Positions 8,064-16,600 are shown, counted from the stretch's first letter. The stretch: 64,000 nucleotides of DNA from Neisseriaceae bacterium (GCA_017991555.1 JAGOQM010000002.1:62001-126000); one strand, 5' to 3'. Translations and numbers: made by a program. Notes: a model not told the origin generated them from the sequence alone.

Positions 8064-9410
8064 CTACTGCGGCGGCGTGCCTTCGGCGTTGGCCACCACC
8101 ACCTCAATTTGCACCAAGGCTTCATTAGGCAAAGCCGACACCCCCACCGTCCTGCGCGCCGGTACCCCGCCTAGGAAAAAGTCTGCATACACCTCGTCGA
8201 CCGCCGCCGCATCCTCAAGGTGGCGCAGATACACGTTCACCTTCACCACGTCGGCCAGGCTGTGGCCCACGCTGGCGACAATGGCGGCCACGTGATCGAA
8301 GCACTGCTTGGCCTGCGCCTTGATGCCGCCGCTTACCACCTGCCCGGTTTTCGGATCCAGCGGCAACTGTGCCGACAGATGATTGTAATGCGAAAACGCC
8401 ACGGTTTGGGTCGACAGCGCACATTGCGGCGCCTGATCGGTATTGTGCGGCTCAATGATGAGGCCGTGGCGGTCTTCCACCGCCTGTGGCGGCGTGCCAT
8501 CGCCATGCGACACCACCGCTGCCATTTGCACCAAAGCCCCCATCGGTAAGGCCTCTGCCACCACCACCGTCCGTGCCGGCACATAGCCTAAGGTCCGGGC
8601 AATGCCCGAATCGGGGAAAAACGCCTGATACACCTCGTTGACGGCGTCGATGTCCGCCAGGTCTTGCACAAACACCGTCATTTTCACAATGTCGTCAAAC
8701 GGCACGTCAAGGCTGGTTAAAACGGCCTTCACGTTGTTTAAGCACTGCGCCGCCTGAGCCTTGATGCCGCCCACCACCACTCGGCCGGTTGCGGGCACTA
8801 GCGGCAACTGCGCCGACAGATGATTGTAATGAGAAAACGCCACCGCCTGCGTCGACAGCGGATGGCTCGGCGCCGTATCCGTGTGCTGCGGCAACTTGAT
8901 CAAATCACCCGCCTGAGGGGCGTTGGGAATGGTCCCTTCGCCGTTAGACAGCAAGGCCTCAATCTGCACCAAAGCCTCTTGCGGCAAAGCGGCTACGGCC
9001 ACCACCGTGCGGGCCGGCTTATAGCCGCTAAAAAAGGTGGCGTACACTTCATCAACGGCCGCCATGTCGCCGATGTGGCGCACAAAAATAGTGAGGCTCA
9101 CCACGTCGCTGAGCACATGATCAATGCCCTCGACGATGGCCTGAATATGGTGCAAACACTGGCGAGCCTGCGCCTTGATGCCGCCGCTCACCACCTGCCC
9201 CGTTTTCGGGTCCAGCGGCAGCTGTGCCGACAGATGATTGTAATGAGAAAAGGCCACAGTTTGTGACTGCAAACCCAGAGATTGGGGCGCACTGCCCGTA
9301 TTTCTTGCCAAGACCGCATTAAGACCGCTCACGATGGATTCCCCCATTAAAATCAATTGATTGGAAAGTCCATACTGATCGCCCCAGGCTTGATTGTCAA
9401 CAAATGTCAT
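8064..9410 (-). CDS. Three-domain Rid (RidA/YjgF/YER057c-type) fusion protein
   Basis: 448 residues from the ATG at 9408-9410, which has GAGG 8 bases upstream. A TTG at 9452 would add 14 residues but lacks a ribosome site. Three tandem Rid domains each open with AFSHYNHLSAQLPL and close with a PAR-TV strand. RidA-type deaminases hydrolyse reactive enamine/imine intermediates using an Arg in that strand and a Glu 17 residues later. Domain 1 has R134/E151 and domain 3 has R419/E436. Domain 2 has R280, but the Glu position is Ala297 (VQMAAVV), so it is probably inactive or has a different role. Rid proteins are normally single-domain trimers, so a chain carrying all three is unusual. It stands alone, with its own terminator. 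Confidence 0.85.
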   Translation of the reverse strand: MTFVDNQAWGDQYGLSNQLILMGESIVSGLNAVLARNTGSAPQSLGLQSQTVAFSHYNHLSAQLPLDPKTGQVVSGGIKAQARQCLHHIQAIVEGIDHVLSDVVSLTIFVRHIGDMAAVDEVYATFFSGYKPARTVVAVAALPQEALVQIEALLSNGEGTIPNAPQAGDLIKLPQHTDTAPSHPLSTQAVAFSHYNHLSAQLPLVPATGRVVVGGIKAQAAQCLNNVKAVLTSLDVPFDDIVKMTVFVQDLADIDAVNEVYQAFFPDSGIARTLGYVPARTVVVAEALPMGALVQMAAVVSHGDGTPPQAVEDRHGLIIEPHNTDQAPQCALSTQTVAFSHYNHLSAQLPLDPKTGQVVSGGIKAQAKQCFDHVAAIVASVGHSLADVVKVNVYLRHLEDAAAVDEVYADFFLGGVPARRTVGVSALPNEALVQIEVVVANAEGTPPQ

Positions 9411-9857
9411 CAAATGTGCCTCGCGCCAAATAGTGGACACAGGCCCCACCAAAAAAACATCTAAAGCATTGTTCTAAAATTATTTTATTCAGACCCAACG
9501 GCACAAAAAAACCAAAACCATCCCCATCGGCATAAAAATCGCACACCAGCGGCCACCTTATTCTTGCGCTGCTTGATCCGCGTCAAGCAGCCACGCCAAG
9601 GCCTAGCTGTAAACCGGGACAGATAGCGCGCCGAGTACAAAAAGTTTCATTCTCCACAGACAAACCAATTAGCATAAAAATTGCTCGAAAAAATGGGCAA
9701 CATCCACTTGCCCATTTAATCTACAAACCTTAGCTTGGCGGTAACCATTTAGCCTGGCACGCATTTCATCTCTTTATTGGCTCATGTTTTTTAACAAAAT
9801 GTATCTATGATTTATGTTGTAAAATAATTGGGAAACACAGCAACCATCATCAGCCAA
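9411..9857. other. Non-coding stretch between the Rid gene and the lipoprotein array
   Basis: No supported gene. It holds the promoter side of the Rid gene, a small hairpin near 9571-9588 (GCTTGAT/TCAAGC) and the terminator at 9691-9717. Otherwise I see nothing recognisable. Confidence 0.6.
9691..9717 (-). terminator. Rho-independent terminator at the end of the lipoprotein array
   Basis: AAATGGGCAA (9691-9700), 7-base loop, TTGCCCATTT (9708-9717): perfect stem, with a six-T tract on the minus strand. A related hairpin with similar flanks occurs at 12694-12718 (GCATA-AAATT-CTC next to AAATGGG in both), so the end module looks duplicated. Confidence 0.75.
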
Positions 9858-10214
9858 CTAATTACACAAACCCGTTGGCTTTTTGTTTTTCATACAACTT
9901 TCGGGGCTGTAAATCACATACCCTTTTTTTTTCATACAGCTATTAACTTTATCTCGTCGATTGATTCCTTGCTGAAATGTCTCACCTGGCATTGAGCCAT
10001 TGAGGCCTAGTCGGCCTTCATTATATTGTTTAACACCACATGCTTGTAGATCCTTCCACCTTTGATCTGTATTCGTATGACCAATAGTCTCAGTTTTTTG
10101 ATACCCCTCAACTGGTGGCGGAAGACCATAAATATTAGGATTATATTTCGGTATGACCCGAATGGGGATACAGCCACTCAAGGCAATGCTCATTAAAACC
10201 AGCCACCTTTTCAT
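9858..10214 (-). CDS. Small lipoprotein L6 of the exoprotein-linked family
   Basis: 118 residues. A short signal peptide ends in the lipobox LSGC (Cys15), followed by Ile-Pro, which favours outer-membrane sorting. The family pattern is GYQK, IGHT, RW-DL--CGV, RR----CM-KKGYVIY and the invariant tail KNKKPTGLCN, with four cysteines after the lipidated one. It is the last of six paralogues downstream of the CdiA-like gene. The first 46 residues are almost identical to L4. I do not recognise a named domain. An immunity or surface-accessory function is inferred from position only. Confidence 0.75.
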   Translation of the reverse strand: MKRWLVLMSIALSGCIPIRVIPKYNPNIYGLPPPVEGYQKTETIGHTNTDQRWKDLQACGVKQYNEGRLGLNGSMPGETFQQGINRRDKVNSCMKKKGYVIYSPESCMKNKKPTGLCN

Positions 10215-10231
10215 GGATTTCTTTCTTGTCT

Positions 10232-10262
10232 ATAAGGAGGTAAATAAAGTTTGCCTCCTTAT
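10232..10262 (-). repeat. Intergenic hairpin following L5
   Basis: ATAAGGAGG (10232-10240) pairs with CCTCCTTAT (10254-10262). Related stems with the loop sequence AAATAAA follow L4 (10704-10732) and L1 (near 13230-13260). The duplicated unit is therefore gene plus hairpin spacer, about 410 bases. Confidence 0.6.
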
Positions 10263-10269
10263 ACGTTAG

Positions 10270-10626
10270 CTAATTACACAAACCCGTAGGCTTTTTATTT
10301 TTTACACATGTTAGATTACTATAAATCACATAACCTTTAGTTTTCATACAGCCATTAATTCTATCTCTACGTGCAATAACCTGCGCTGAGGTTTCTCCTG
10401 GTCTTGACCCTCCAAGATCTAAACGACCTTCATTATATTGCCTAACACCACAAGACTGTAAATCTCTCCATCGAAGATCTGGATCTGTATGGCCAATCGT
10501 GTCAGCTTTCTGATAACCTTGAACCGCAGGCGGGACCAGATAAATATCAGGATTATATTTTGGAATCACCCTAATTGGGATACAACCGCTTAACATAATG
10601 CCGATTAAAAGCATCCATTTATTCAT
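10270..10626 (-). CDS. Small lipoprotein L5 of the exoprotein-linked family
   Basis: 118 residues. N-terminus MNKWMLLIGIMLSGC with lipobox Cys15, then IPIRVIPKYNPDIYLVPP. It keeps the family cysteines and the KNKKPTGLCN tail. Residues 48-95 differ from L4 at only three positions (I/L, T/A, A/T), while the N-termini differ strongly. No catalytic motif is visible. Predicted to be an outer-membrane-anchored periplasmic or surface lipoprotein of unknown function, co-oriented with the exoprotein operon. Confidence 0.72.
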   Translation of the reverse strand: MNKWMLLIGIMLSGCIPIRVIPKYNPDIYLVPPAVQGYQKADTIGHTDPDLRWRDLQSCGVRQYNEGRLDLGGSRPGETSAQVIARRDRINGCMKTKGYVIYSNLTCVKNKKPTGLCN

Positions 10627-10662
10627 GTTTTATTTTCCTAATGCTTTTAAAAACATAAAAAT

Positions 10663-10693
10663 CGCGGGGGTACGCAAGATTAGCCCGCCCTAC
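10663..10693. repeat. REP-like palindromic element, copy A
   Basis: GCGGGGGTACGC ... GCCCGCCCTAC lies between L5 and L4. Two related elements (11138-11185, 11610-11640) lie at the next two junctions of the array. All share a GTAGGG-GGGC/GCCC-CGC layout like the dispersed intergenic palindromes common in proteobacteria. Confidence 0.45.
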
Positions 10694-10703
10694 ACTTGAT
10701 AAA

Positions 10704-10732
10704 AAGGGAGGCAAATAAAATTAGCCTCCCTT
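10704..10732 (-). terminator. Hairpin terminator after L4
   Basis: AAGGGAGGC (10704-10712) pairs with GCCTCCCTT (10724-10732); the minus strand continues into TTTTT. It is 9 bases past the L4 stop. It may reduce transcription into L5 and L6. Confidence 0.65.
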
Positions 10733-10740
10733 AACGTTAG

Positions 10741-11097
10741 CTAATTACATAAACCCGTCGGCTTTTTGTTCTTCATACAACGCTCAGGGCTGTAAATCAC
10801 ATAACCCTTTGCTTTCATACAGCCATTAATTCTATCGCGACGAGCAATCACTTGCGTAGAGGTTTCTCCTGGCCTTGAACCACCAATATCTAAACGACCT
10901 TCATTATATTGCCTAACCCCACAAGACTGTAAGTCCCTCCATCGAAGATCTGGATCTGTATGACCAATAGTCTCTGTTTTTTGATACCCTTGAACGAGAG
11001 GAGGTAGCCCATAAATATTAGGGTTGTATTTCGGGATCACCCGAATGGGGATGCAGCCACTCAAGGCAATGCTCATTAAAACCAGACACCTTTTCAT
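10741..11097 (-). CDS. Small lipoprotein L4, visible mosaic of L6 and L5
   Basis: 118 residues, lipobox LSGC (Cys15). Residues 1-46 match L6 except for a few positions. Residues 48-95 match L5 with three differences. The last block (SPERCMKNKKPTGLCN) returns to the L6 type. Such a patchwork is what gene conversion or unequal crossing-over between tandem copies produces. All family cysteines are kept. Function unknown; a REP-like element lies directly upstream. Confidence 0.75.
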   Translation of the reverse strand: MKRCLVLMSIALSGCIPIRVIPKYNPNIYGLPPLVQGYQKTETIGHTDPDLRWRDLQSCGVRQYNEGRLDIGGSRPGETSTQVIARRDRINGCMKAKGYVIYSPERCMKNKKPTGLCN

Positions 11098-11137
11098 GGA
11101 TTTCTTTCTTGTTAGTAATAAAATCCGTAAAGAAACA

Positions 11138-11185
11138 GCGTGGGCAACACAGGCTTTACCCGCCCAACTCTTGCTTGCCCTACGC
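11138..11185. repeat. REP-like palindromic element, copy B
   Basis: GCGTGGGCAAC ... TTGCCCTACGC flanks a core containing ACCCGCCC. It lies between L4 and L3 and ends four bases before the L3 stop. Related to copies at 10663 and 11610. Confidence 0.45.
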
Positions 11186-11189
11186 CTAT

Positions 11190-11552
11190 TTAATTACACA
11201 GACCGGTGGGTTTCCTGTTTTTAATACAACGCTCAATACTATAAATAACATAGCCTTTTACTTCCATACACTGATATATTTTATCTCTTCTAGCTATCAC
11301 TTGCTTTACGGTCTCCCTTGGACCTTGCCCATTTAAATCTAGTCGTCCTTCGTTATATTGCATAACCCCACAGTCCTCTAAATCCCTCCAGCGTTGATCG
11401 GGATCAGTATGACCAATAGTGTCTTTTTTTTGATACCCCTGGACTGGGGGAGGATAATACTGACCATCAAGGTTGACTGGGGTGACAACTCGCATAAGGC
11501 AACCGCTTAATAACGCCACACTTAACATGAATATCAACCATTTACCTAGCAT
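11190..11552 (-). CDS. Small lipoprotein L3 of the exoprotein-linked family
   Basis: 120 residues, the most divergent N-terminus (MLGKWLIFMLSVALLSGC, lipobox Cys18), followed by LMRVVTPVNLDGQYYPPP. From GYQKKDTIGHTDPDQRW onward it follows the family pattern, with CGVMQYNEGRLDLNG and the tail KNRKPTGLCN. Flanked by REP-like elements on both sides. No known domain recognised. Confidence 0.7.
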   Translation of the reverse strand: MLGKWLIFMLSVALLSGCLMRVVTPVNLDGQYYPPPVQGYQKKDTIGHTDPDQRWRDLEDCGVMQYNEGRLDLNGQGPRETVKQVIARRDKIYQCMEVKGYVIYSIERCIKNRKPTGLCN

Positions 11553-11609
11553 TCTATTTTCCTAATTTAAAAATCGGTAGCACTACATTGGATGAAAGTA
11601 TTTCAGCAA

Positions 11610-11640
11610 GCGTAGGGTCGGCAAAGCCCGCGTGCCCACC
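11610..11640. repeat. REP-like palindromic element, copy C
   Basis: GCGTAGGGTCGGC ... GCCCGCGTGCCCACC, upstream of L3. Same layout as the elements at 10663 and 11138; all three sit only in the distal half of the array. Confidence 0.4.
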
Positions 11641-11755
11641 GGACCAACCACAACCACATCAACAACCCTAGTTGAATATTTATTTACCTAAACATCGGTA
11701 AGGAAATAAGGGTGCCTGGTACAAAGGACTTCATTTCCCACAAGCAAACTTTTTA

Positions 11756-12085
11756 TCAAAAGCACCCTAATTGTGAACGCTCTGCAACTCTACCCTTAAT
11801 CCCCCCCCCCAACAGGTTATAGCTAACTGTTTTAGATAAGTATTTGGGACAAACAAAAGCAGTAGATGTTTGATTACAACTTGCAATTCCCGTTGGCTCT
11901 CCTGTAGTCAAAACCACAGTCTCTCTTTTTCCACAACGATACCCTTTGCTTTCCCAATGCTGTATAAACTCATTAACATTTCTCCCTTTCCAACCATCTT
12001 TATAAACCAGGCCATTCGTTGTACTCATACAACCTGTAGACATTAGCGAAATAATAACCATAGAAAATATTTTTATCTTATTCAA
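11756..12085 (-). CDS. Unrelated small lipoprotein next to the effector fragment
   Basis: 109 residues. Signal peptide MNKIKIFSMVIISLMSTGC with lipobox Cys19, then a soluble part with five further cysteines (RCGK, SCNQ, VCPK, LGCF), unlike L1-L6. It follows the broken exoprotein fragment at 12099-12563 by 13 bases in the same direction. Effector/immunity pairs are usually laid out this way, so it may be the orphaned cognate partner of that fragment. A homopolymer of about ten C at 11803-11812 near the 3' end is a possible slippage site. No named family recognised. Confidence 0.6.
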   Translation of the reverse strand: MNKIKIFSMVIISLMSTGCMSTTNGLVYKDGWKGRNVNEFIQHWESKGYRCGKRETVVLTTGEPTGIASCNQTSTAFVCPKYLSKTVSYNLLGGGIKGRVAERSQLGCF

Positions 12086-12098
12086 TTATCATACCTCT

Positions 12099-12563
12099 TT
12101 AATTTAAGTATCGCTGTAACTGTTGAATTTTCTGAACCGTTGCAGAAGGCACGTTAATCATCATGACATTCTGGCTATTTTGATTGCCTAGCTGATTCAT
12201 ATCCTGATTGCTTTGTTTTTGTACCTGCTCTTGTAACTTTTGCGTGCCATCAGGCTGCTTGGCTACAGGCACCTCTTTAGGCTTGTCTAATACCTGTTGA
12301 TAAACCGCCTGCATGTTCTCGCGGTGCTTCTCCTGTAATTGATTAAGCGCTTTATCGTCTTTAGGATAACTGATCGGCGTGGGCACGTATTCGGTTTTAC
12401 TGCCAAGCGCACCAGAGCCTGGGCTGCTGTGCACGCTGTTGCTGCTGACAAAAATACTGGGGAAGGCCTTAATCGAGTTCCAGTAATCCTTACCATAACC
12501 GCCCGTGAACGTGGCGACAGGGTCATTGCTCGGCGCCCAAATGTAAATGTTTTTTGGGGTCTG
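12099..12563 (-). pseudogene. Truncated C-terminal fragment of an exoprotein or effector
   Basis: An open frame of 154 codons is bounded upstream by a TAA (12564-12566) and has no good start near its N-terminal end; a GTG at 12434 is the first candidate and lacks context. The reading begins QTPKNIYIWAPSNDPVATF and GGYGKDYWNSIKAF, which looks like the interior of a folded domain (perhaps an alpha/beta-hydrolase-like effector), and ends in a Gln/Asn-rich helical tail to residue 154. I read it as the remnant of a longer gene whose 5' part was lost. It sits inside the lipoprotein array, as displaced toxin ends do in CDI loci. Confidence 0.55.
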
Positions 12564-12693
12564 TTACCTGTCCTGTTCTAGCAATAAAACGGTCAGCCTA
12601 GGCCGCAGGATGATTCATACAATAGCTAATATTCGGGTTTTCACCCTTTTCAAAGCCAAACCAAAACCTGTTTGGCATACAAATTACTCAAAA

Positions 12694-12718
12694 AATGGGT
12701 CGCCTCAACCTACCCATT
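12694..12718 (-). terminator. Terminator after L2
   Basis: AATGGGT (12694-12700) pairs with ACCCATT (12712-12718), with a six-T tract on the minus strand. It is about 140 bases beyond the L2 stop and probably ends the main exoprotein transcript. The sequence resembles the terminator at 9691-9717. Confidence 0.65.
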
Positions 12719-12855
12719 CCATCCAATGTAATTAGACTCTACGAAACAATCGCCGTATCAAATGCGCTAGTTAAAGACGGCCAATACTTGGGCCATATAT
12801 AATGGCATGAACTTAGTGGGCACATGCATTCTTTCACTTCCCTTATAACAGTCCA

Positions 12856-13212
12856 CTAATTACACAAGCCCGTCGGCTTTTTATTTTTGATACACCGCAA
12901 ATTGCTGTAAATAACATAGCCCTTTGCTTTCATACAGGCCGATATATTTTCACGTCGAGCAATTACTTGCTTAGATGATTCACCGGGAGCTGAAGCATTC
13001 AAATCCAAATCACCTCTATTATAGTCAACCACACCACAAACCTGTAAATCCTTCCATCGCTGATCTGGATCAGTATGGCCAATCGTCTCTTTTTTTTGAT
13101 ACCCTTGAATTACTGGGGGTGCTAAATATATATCCGAATTATATTTTGGGATCACACGTATGGGTACACATCCACTCAACACAATACCAATTAAAACCAG
13201 ACACCTTTTCAT
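12856..13212 (-). CDS. Small lipoprotein L2 of the exoprotein-linked family
   Basis: 118 residues, N-terminus MKRCLVLIGIVLSGC (lipobox Cys15), VPIRVIPKYNSDIYLAPP. Family cysteines are present (VCGV, ACMKAKGYVIY, RCIKNKKPTGLCN). The leader GACAAGAAAGAAATCC directly before the ATG is shared with L4 and L6. It is second after the exoprotein gene and ahead of the terminator at 12694, so it is the most likely, with L1, to share the exoprotein transcript. Function unknown. Confidence 0.72.
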   Translation of the reverse strand: MKRCLVLIGIVLSGCVPIRVIPKYNSDIYLAPPVIQGYQKKETIGHTDPDQRWKDLQVCGVVDYNRGDLDLNASAPGESSKQVIARRENISACMKAKGYVIYSNLRCIKNKKPTGLCN

Positions 13213-13267
13213 GGATTTCTTTCTTGTCGATAGGGAGACAAATAAAATTTGCCTCCTTTAACCTTAG

Positions 13268-13624
13268 CTAGTTACACAAACCCGTTGGCTTTTTGTTTTT
13301 GATACACTTTGATCTATTATAAATAACATAGCCTTTCTCCTCCATACATGCCGATATTGCTTTACGTCGCTCTATCACGTCCTGAGTAGTCATACCTGAA
13401 TAAGCAACAGATAAATCTAAACGGCCATCACTATAATTCTTAACACCACAAGCCTGTAAATCTTCCCATCTTTGATCCGTATTAGTATGTCCAATACTAT
13501 TAGCCTTCTGATACCCTTGAATGGCAGGAGGAGCTAAATAAATATCAGGATTATATTTAGAAATAACCCTTACTGGTATGCACCCACTTAAAATAATGAC
13601 GCCTAAACAAAATAGAATTCTCAT
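13268..13624 (-). CDS. Small lipoprotein L1, directly behind the exoprotein gene
   Basis: 118 residues from the ATG at 13622-13624 (a GTG one codon earlier directly abuts the exoprotein stop). MRILFCLGVIILSGC has lipobox Cys15, and the rest follows the family (GYQKANSIGHTNTDQRW, ACGVKNYSDGRLDL, CIKNKKPTGLCN). The zero-to-three-base gap to the exoprotein stop argues for translational coupling, the arrangement seen for cdiI behind cdiA. It is therefore the best candidate partner (immunity or accessory lipoprotein) of the current exoprotein C-terminus. That role is inference. Confidence 0.75.
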   Translation of the reverse strand: MRILFCLGVIILSGCIPVRVISKYNPDIYLAPPAIQGYQKANSIGHTNTDQRWEDLQACGVKNYSDGRLDLSVAYSGMTTQDVIERRKAISACMEEKGYVIYNRSKCIKNKKPTGLCN

Positions 13625-13627
13625 CAC

Positions 13628-16600
13628 CTATTTTCCTAATTTAAAAATCAACTGCATCACATCCGACGATACAATATCGGATAGTGCAAAAGGTGCAGAA
13701 ACCGGAATGGCAATCACCGTTGTTGTCGATGATGCTATATTTTGGAACCACTTTCTGTCTCTAGACGTATTCCCATCTTTACCATACCAGCCCCATATTT
13801 GACCGCCTAAAAAATCATGGGTACCGGCAAATGATTCAACGGCCATATCAGACCAACTGCCAATCTTATATGGCAGTGTCAGTCCTGGTAAATACCATCC
13901 ACCCTGAACTGCCTGAAAGCCACCTGTAGCTCCATATAATCCGGATGCTTCTGGATTATTTTTAATTAAATCATCATAAGTAGGAAACTCTTCATCACCC
14001 GTATAAATATAATTCCCTCTATTATCAGTTTCTAATACAGGCTTATTATCAGGACCTATAATCAACTCATTATTAACTGTTTTTTGCTTACACCGCCCAT
14101 TATCCTCACCACAAATAATATCCAAGTCCAATCTCACCCCGCCCAACTTCACGCCATCGAAGTAGCCACTGTCGTAAGAAACGTTACTGATCGTCTCACC
14201 CGTCTCGGCATTAATCACGATGCCTGGGGACTGCCTTGAGTTTTCCAAGCTTTTTTCTCGCATCAACGTTGCGGCCTGCTGTAAGGTGCCTTGCGTAATG
14301 GCCACGTTGGGATTGGCAGACACAATGTCGATCAGCGTGGTTAAGAAATTACTCTGGTATTGCAGCTGATAGATTTCATTATACAGCCGTGTTTTTTCAT
14401 CTTCATCGGTGGTGGCTTTGATTTGCTTTCTAAGGTCGGCCTGTTTCGATTGCGTGTAATCATTCACCATACCTATGCTGTTTTCCCTAAACTCCTTGGT
14501 CACCTCAATCTGTAAGTTCAGCTCTTTTAACACTTTGTCCTTGTCAAAGTTATTACCGATGTGGCCGCTGTTTTGCGCTGCCGTGTCGCTGGTGACGTCG
14601 GTTTTAATCTTGTCGATGGCGTCTGCCGCGCTTTGGCCAGTTTTGGCCTGCTGCCCGGCTTCATCGGTGATGGTCAGGTTGGCGGTATTGATGCCCGCAT
14701 AGGTGGTGCTGCTGTCCTTGCCTTTGTCGCTGCCATAACCCATGCTGGTGCTGCTACTCAATGATTCACGGCCCGTCGCTAAAACCTGATTACCCGCTTC
14801 ATCCTCCGTCGTCGCACCGCTTTGCACTTGAGCCTTATTACCCATTCCCAAATCGGCATTAAAGCCGCCAGAGCCGCTGATGCCAAAGCCGCTGCCCTCA
14901 TAATTGGCGTGGTTTTGCAGGTCGCTACTGGTCAAAGTGCCCGTGGTCAATTGGTTACGCCCTTGCTCTTCAGCGACCTGAGTTGAGGTAATCAAGCCTC
15001 CTTTAAGGTCAGTGTTACCCGCCACATTGATCTGGTAGCCGCCAGCTCCTGCCAAAACACCACTTTGCTGATTGACGCTGGCGTAGTCGGCGTTGATTTT
15101 AGATTGGCTGTAGCTGGCAGAGCCGGAAGCCCCTGCGCCCACCGTGACTTGTGCGCTCGCATTTTGCTGCTTGCCCTTAAACGTGGCGGTGTCTTGCAGG
15201 CTTTCGATGTTTAATTCAGCCGCATCAATGGCCACGCCACGGCCGATCACCTGCCCCCCAATGATATTGGTGGCGCCGCCGCTGATGATGCTGGTTTGGC
15301 CCGTGCTGCTGCCAACGTGGCTGTTAGCGTAAGTCACTTCGTCCCCGTCACCATAGCCTTTGCCCAAATGGCCCCCGGCGGTAATCCCATAGCCGCCGCT
15401 GCCAATGCTCACGCCGGCGTTCCAGCCAGAAGACTTATTGCTGCTGCGCTCGGTGTGGTTTTGTTCGGCGGCTAAAATATTCACTTCATTGTCGGCCATT
15501 AAGTTGGTACTGACGCCACCGCCAACGTTAGAGCCAACAATGTTGAGGTTAGACTGCTGGTCAGCGCCCGTGGCCAAGATGGTGACATTCCCGCCCGCCA
15601 GCACGTTACTGGCCGAAGCTTGTGTACCTTGCGTGTGGCTGCGATCTTCAGACTTGCTCGAACCATAAGTCAGGCTCAGGTTCACGCCCTGGCTCACGCC
15701 GCCGTCCATCAATGCATCCTTGGCCGCATTGGCGGCGCCCATGGTTTTATAACCGTCTATGGCGGTATTAACCGCAGCCATGGCATTCACGCGTGAATTA
15801 TTACTTTGACCGACACGCTGGCTGTTGTCGACGGTTTTTTTCGCCTGCATGGCGGCCTCAATGACGGGGCTGGTCAACGCCACGGTCAAACCGCTTTGCT
15901 TTTGTTTTTGCACATAGTCACTGCTGTAGCGGTCTTCGGCCGCGACAATGTCAACCTGTTTGGCCATGATGGTCACGTCACCGTCTTGCGCTGATACGGT
16001 GCTGCCCACCTGACGATAGGCCTCGCCCGCCACCATCGTCACGTCGCCGGCTAGGCTGCCGACCATGCTGCCTTGATGGGTTAGGTTGGTGTTTTGACTG
16101 TCGGTCGAGAGCTGGTTCTTACCAATGGTCACGCCCACGCCGCCGCTGCCCATCAGCCCAGACTTTTTGTTCTCTTGGAACTGGCTGTTGCGGTTGGTTT
16201 CTTCTGCCGCCTCAATGCTGAGGTTTTGGCCGGCGCTGAGGGTGAGCTTTTGGTCGGCCACGACGTTACTGCCTTTAATCGCCACGTCCTGATCACTGTG
16301 GATTTGCACGCTGGCGCCGGTGACGTTGCTGCTCACTGCTTGGGTATTGTCGTCGGTGTAGCGCACCTCTCGTGATTTGCTGCTCAATGCGCCGCTGTCT
16401 TTGTGGTAGCGGCCTTCGGCAAACTCGTCGGTGGCCAAGCCCGATTGAATAGTCACGCCTTTAACGCCGAGGATGGCCAAGGCGCCAGACTCACTGTTGA
16501 TGTCGGCGGCGGTGGCGGTGAACTGCCCTTGCGCCTGCAGCGTCATGTCGCCTTGGCTACTGAGGCTGCTGCCCACTTCTTGGCTGTTATTCTGAATGCG

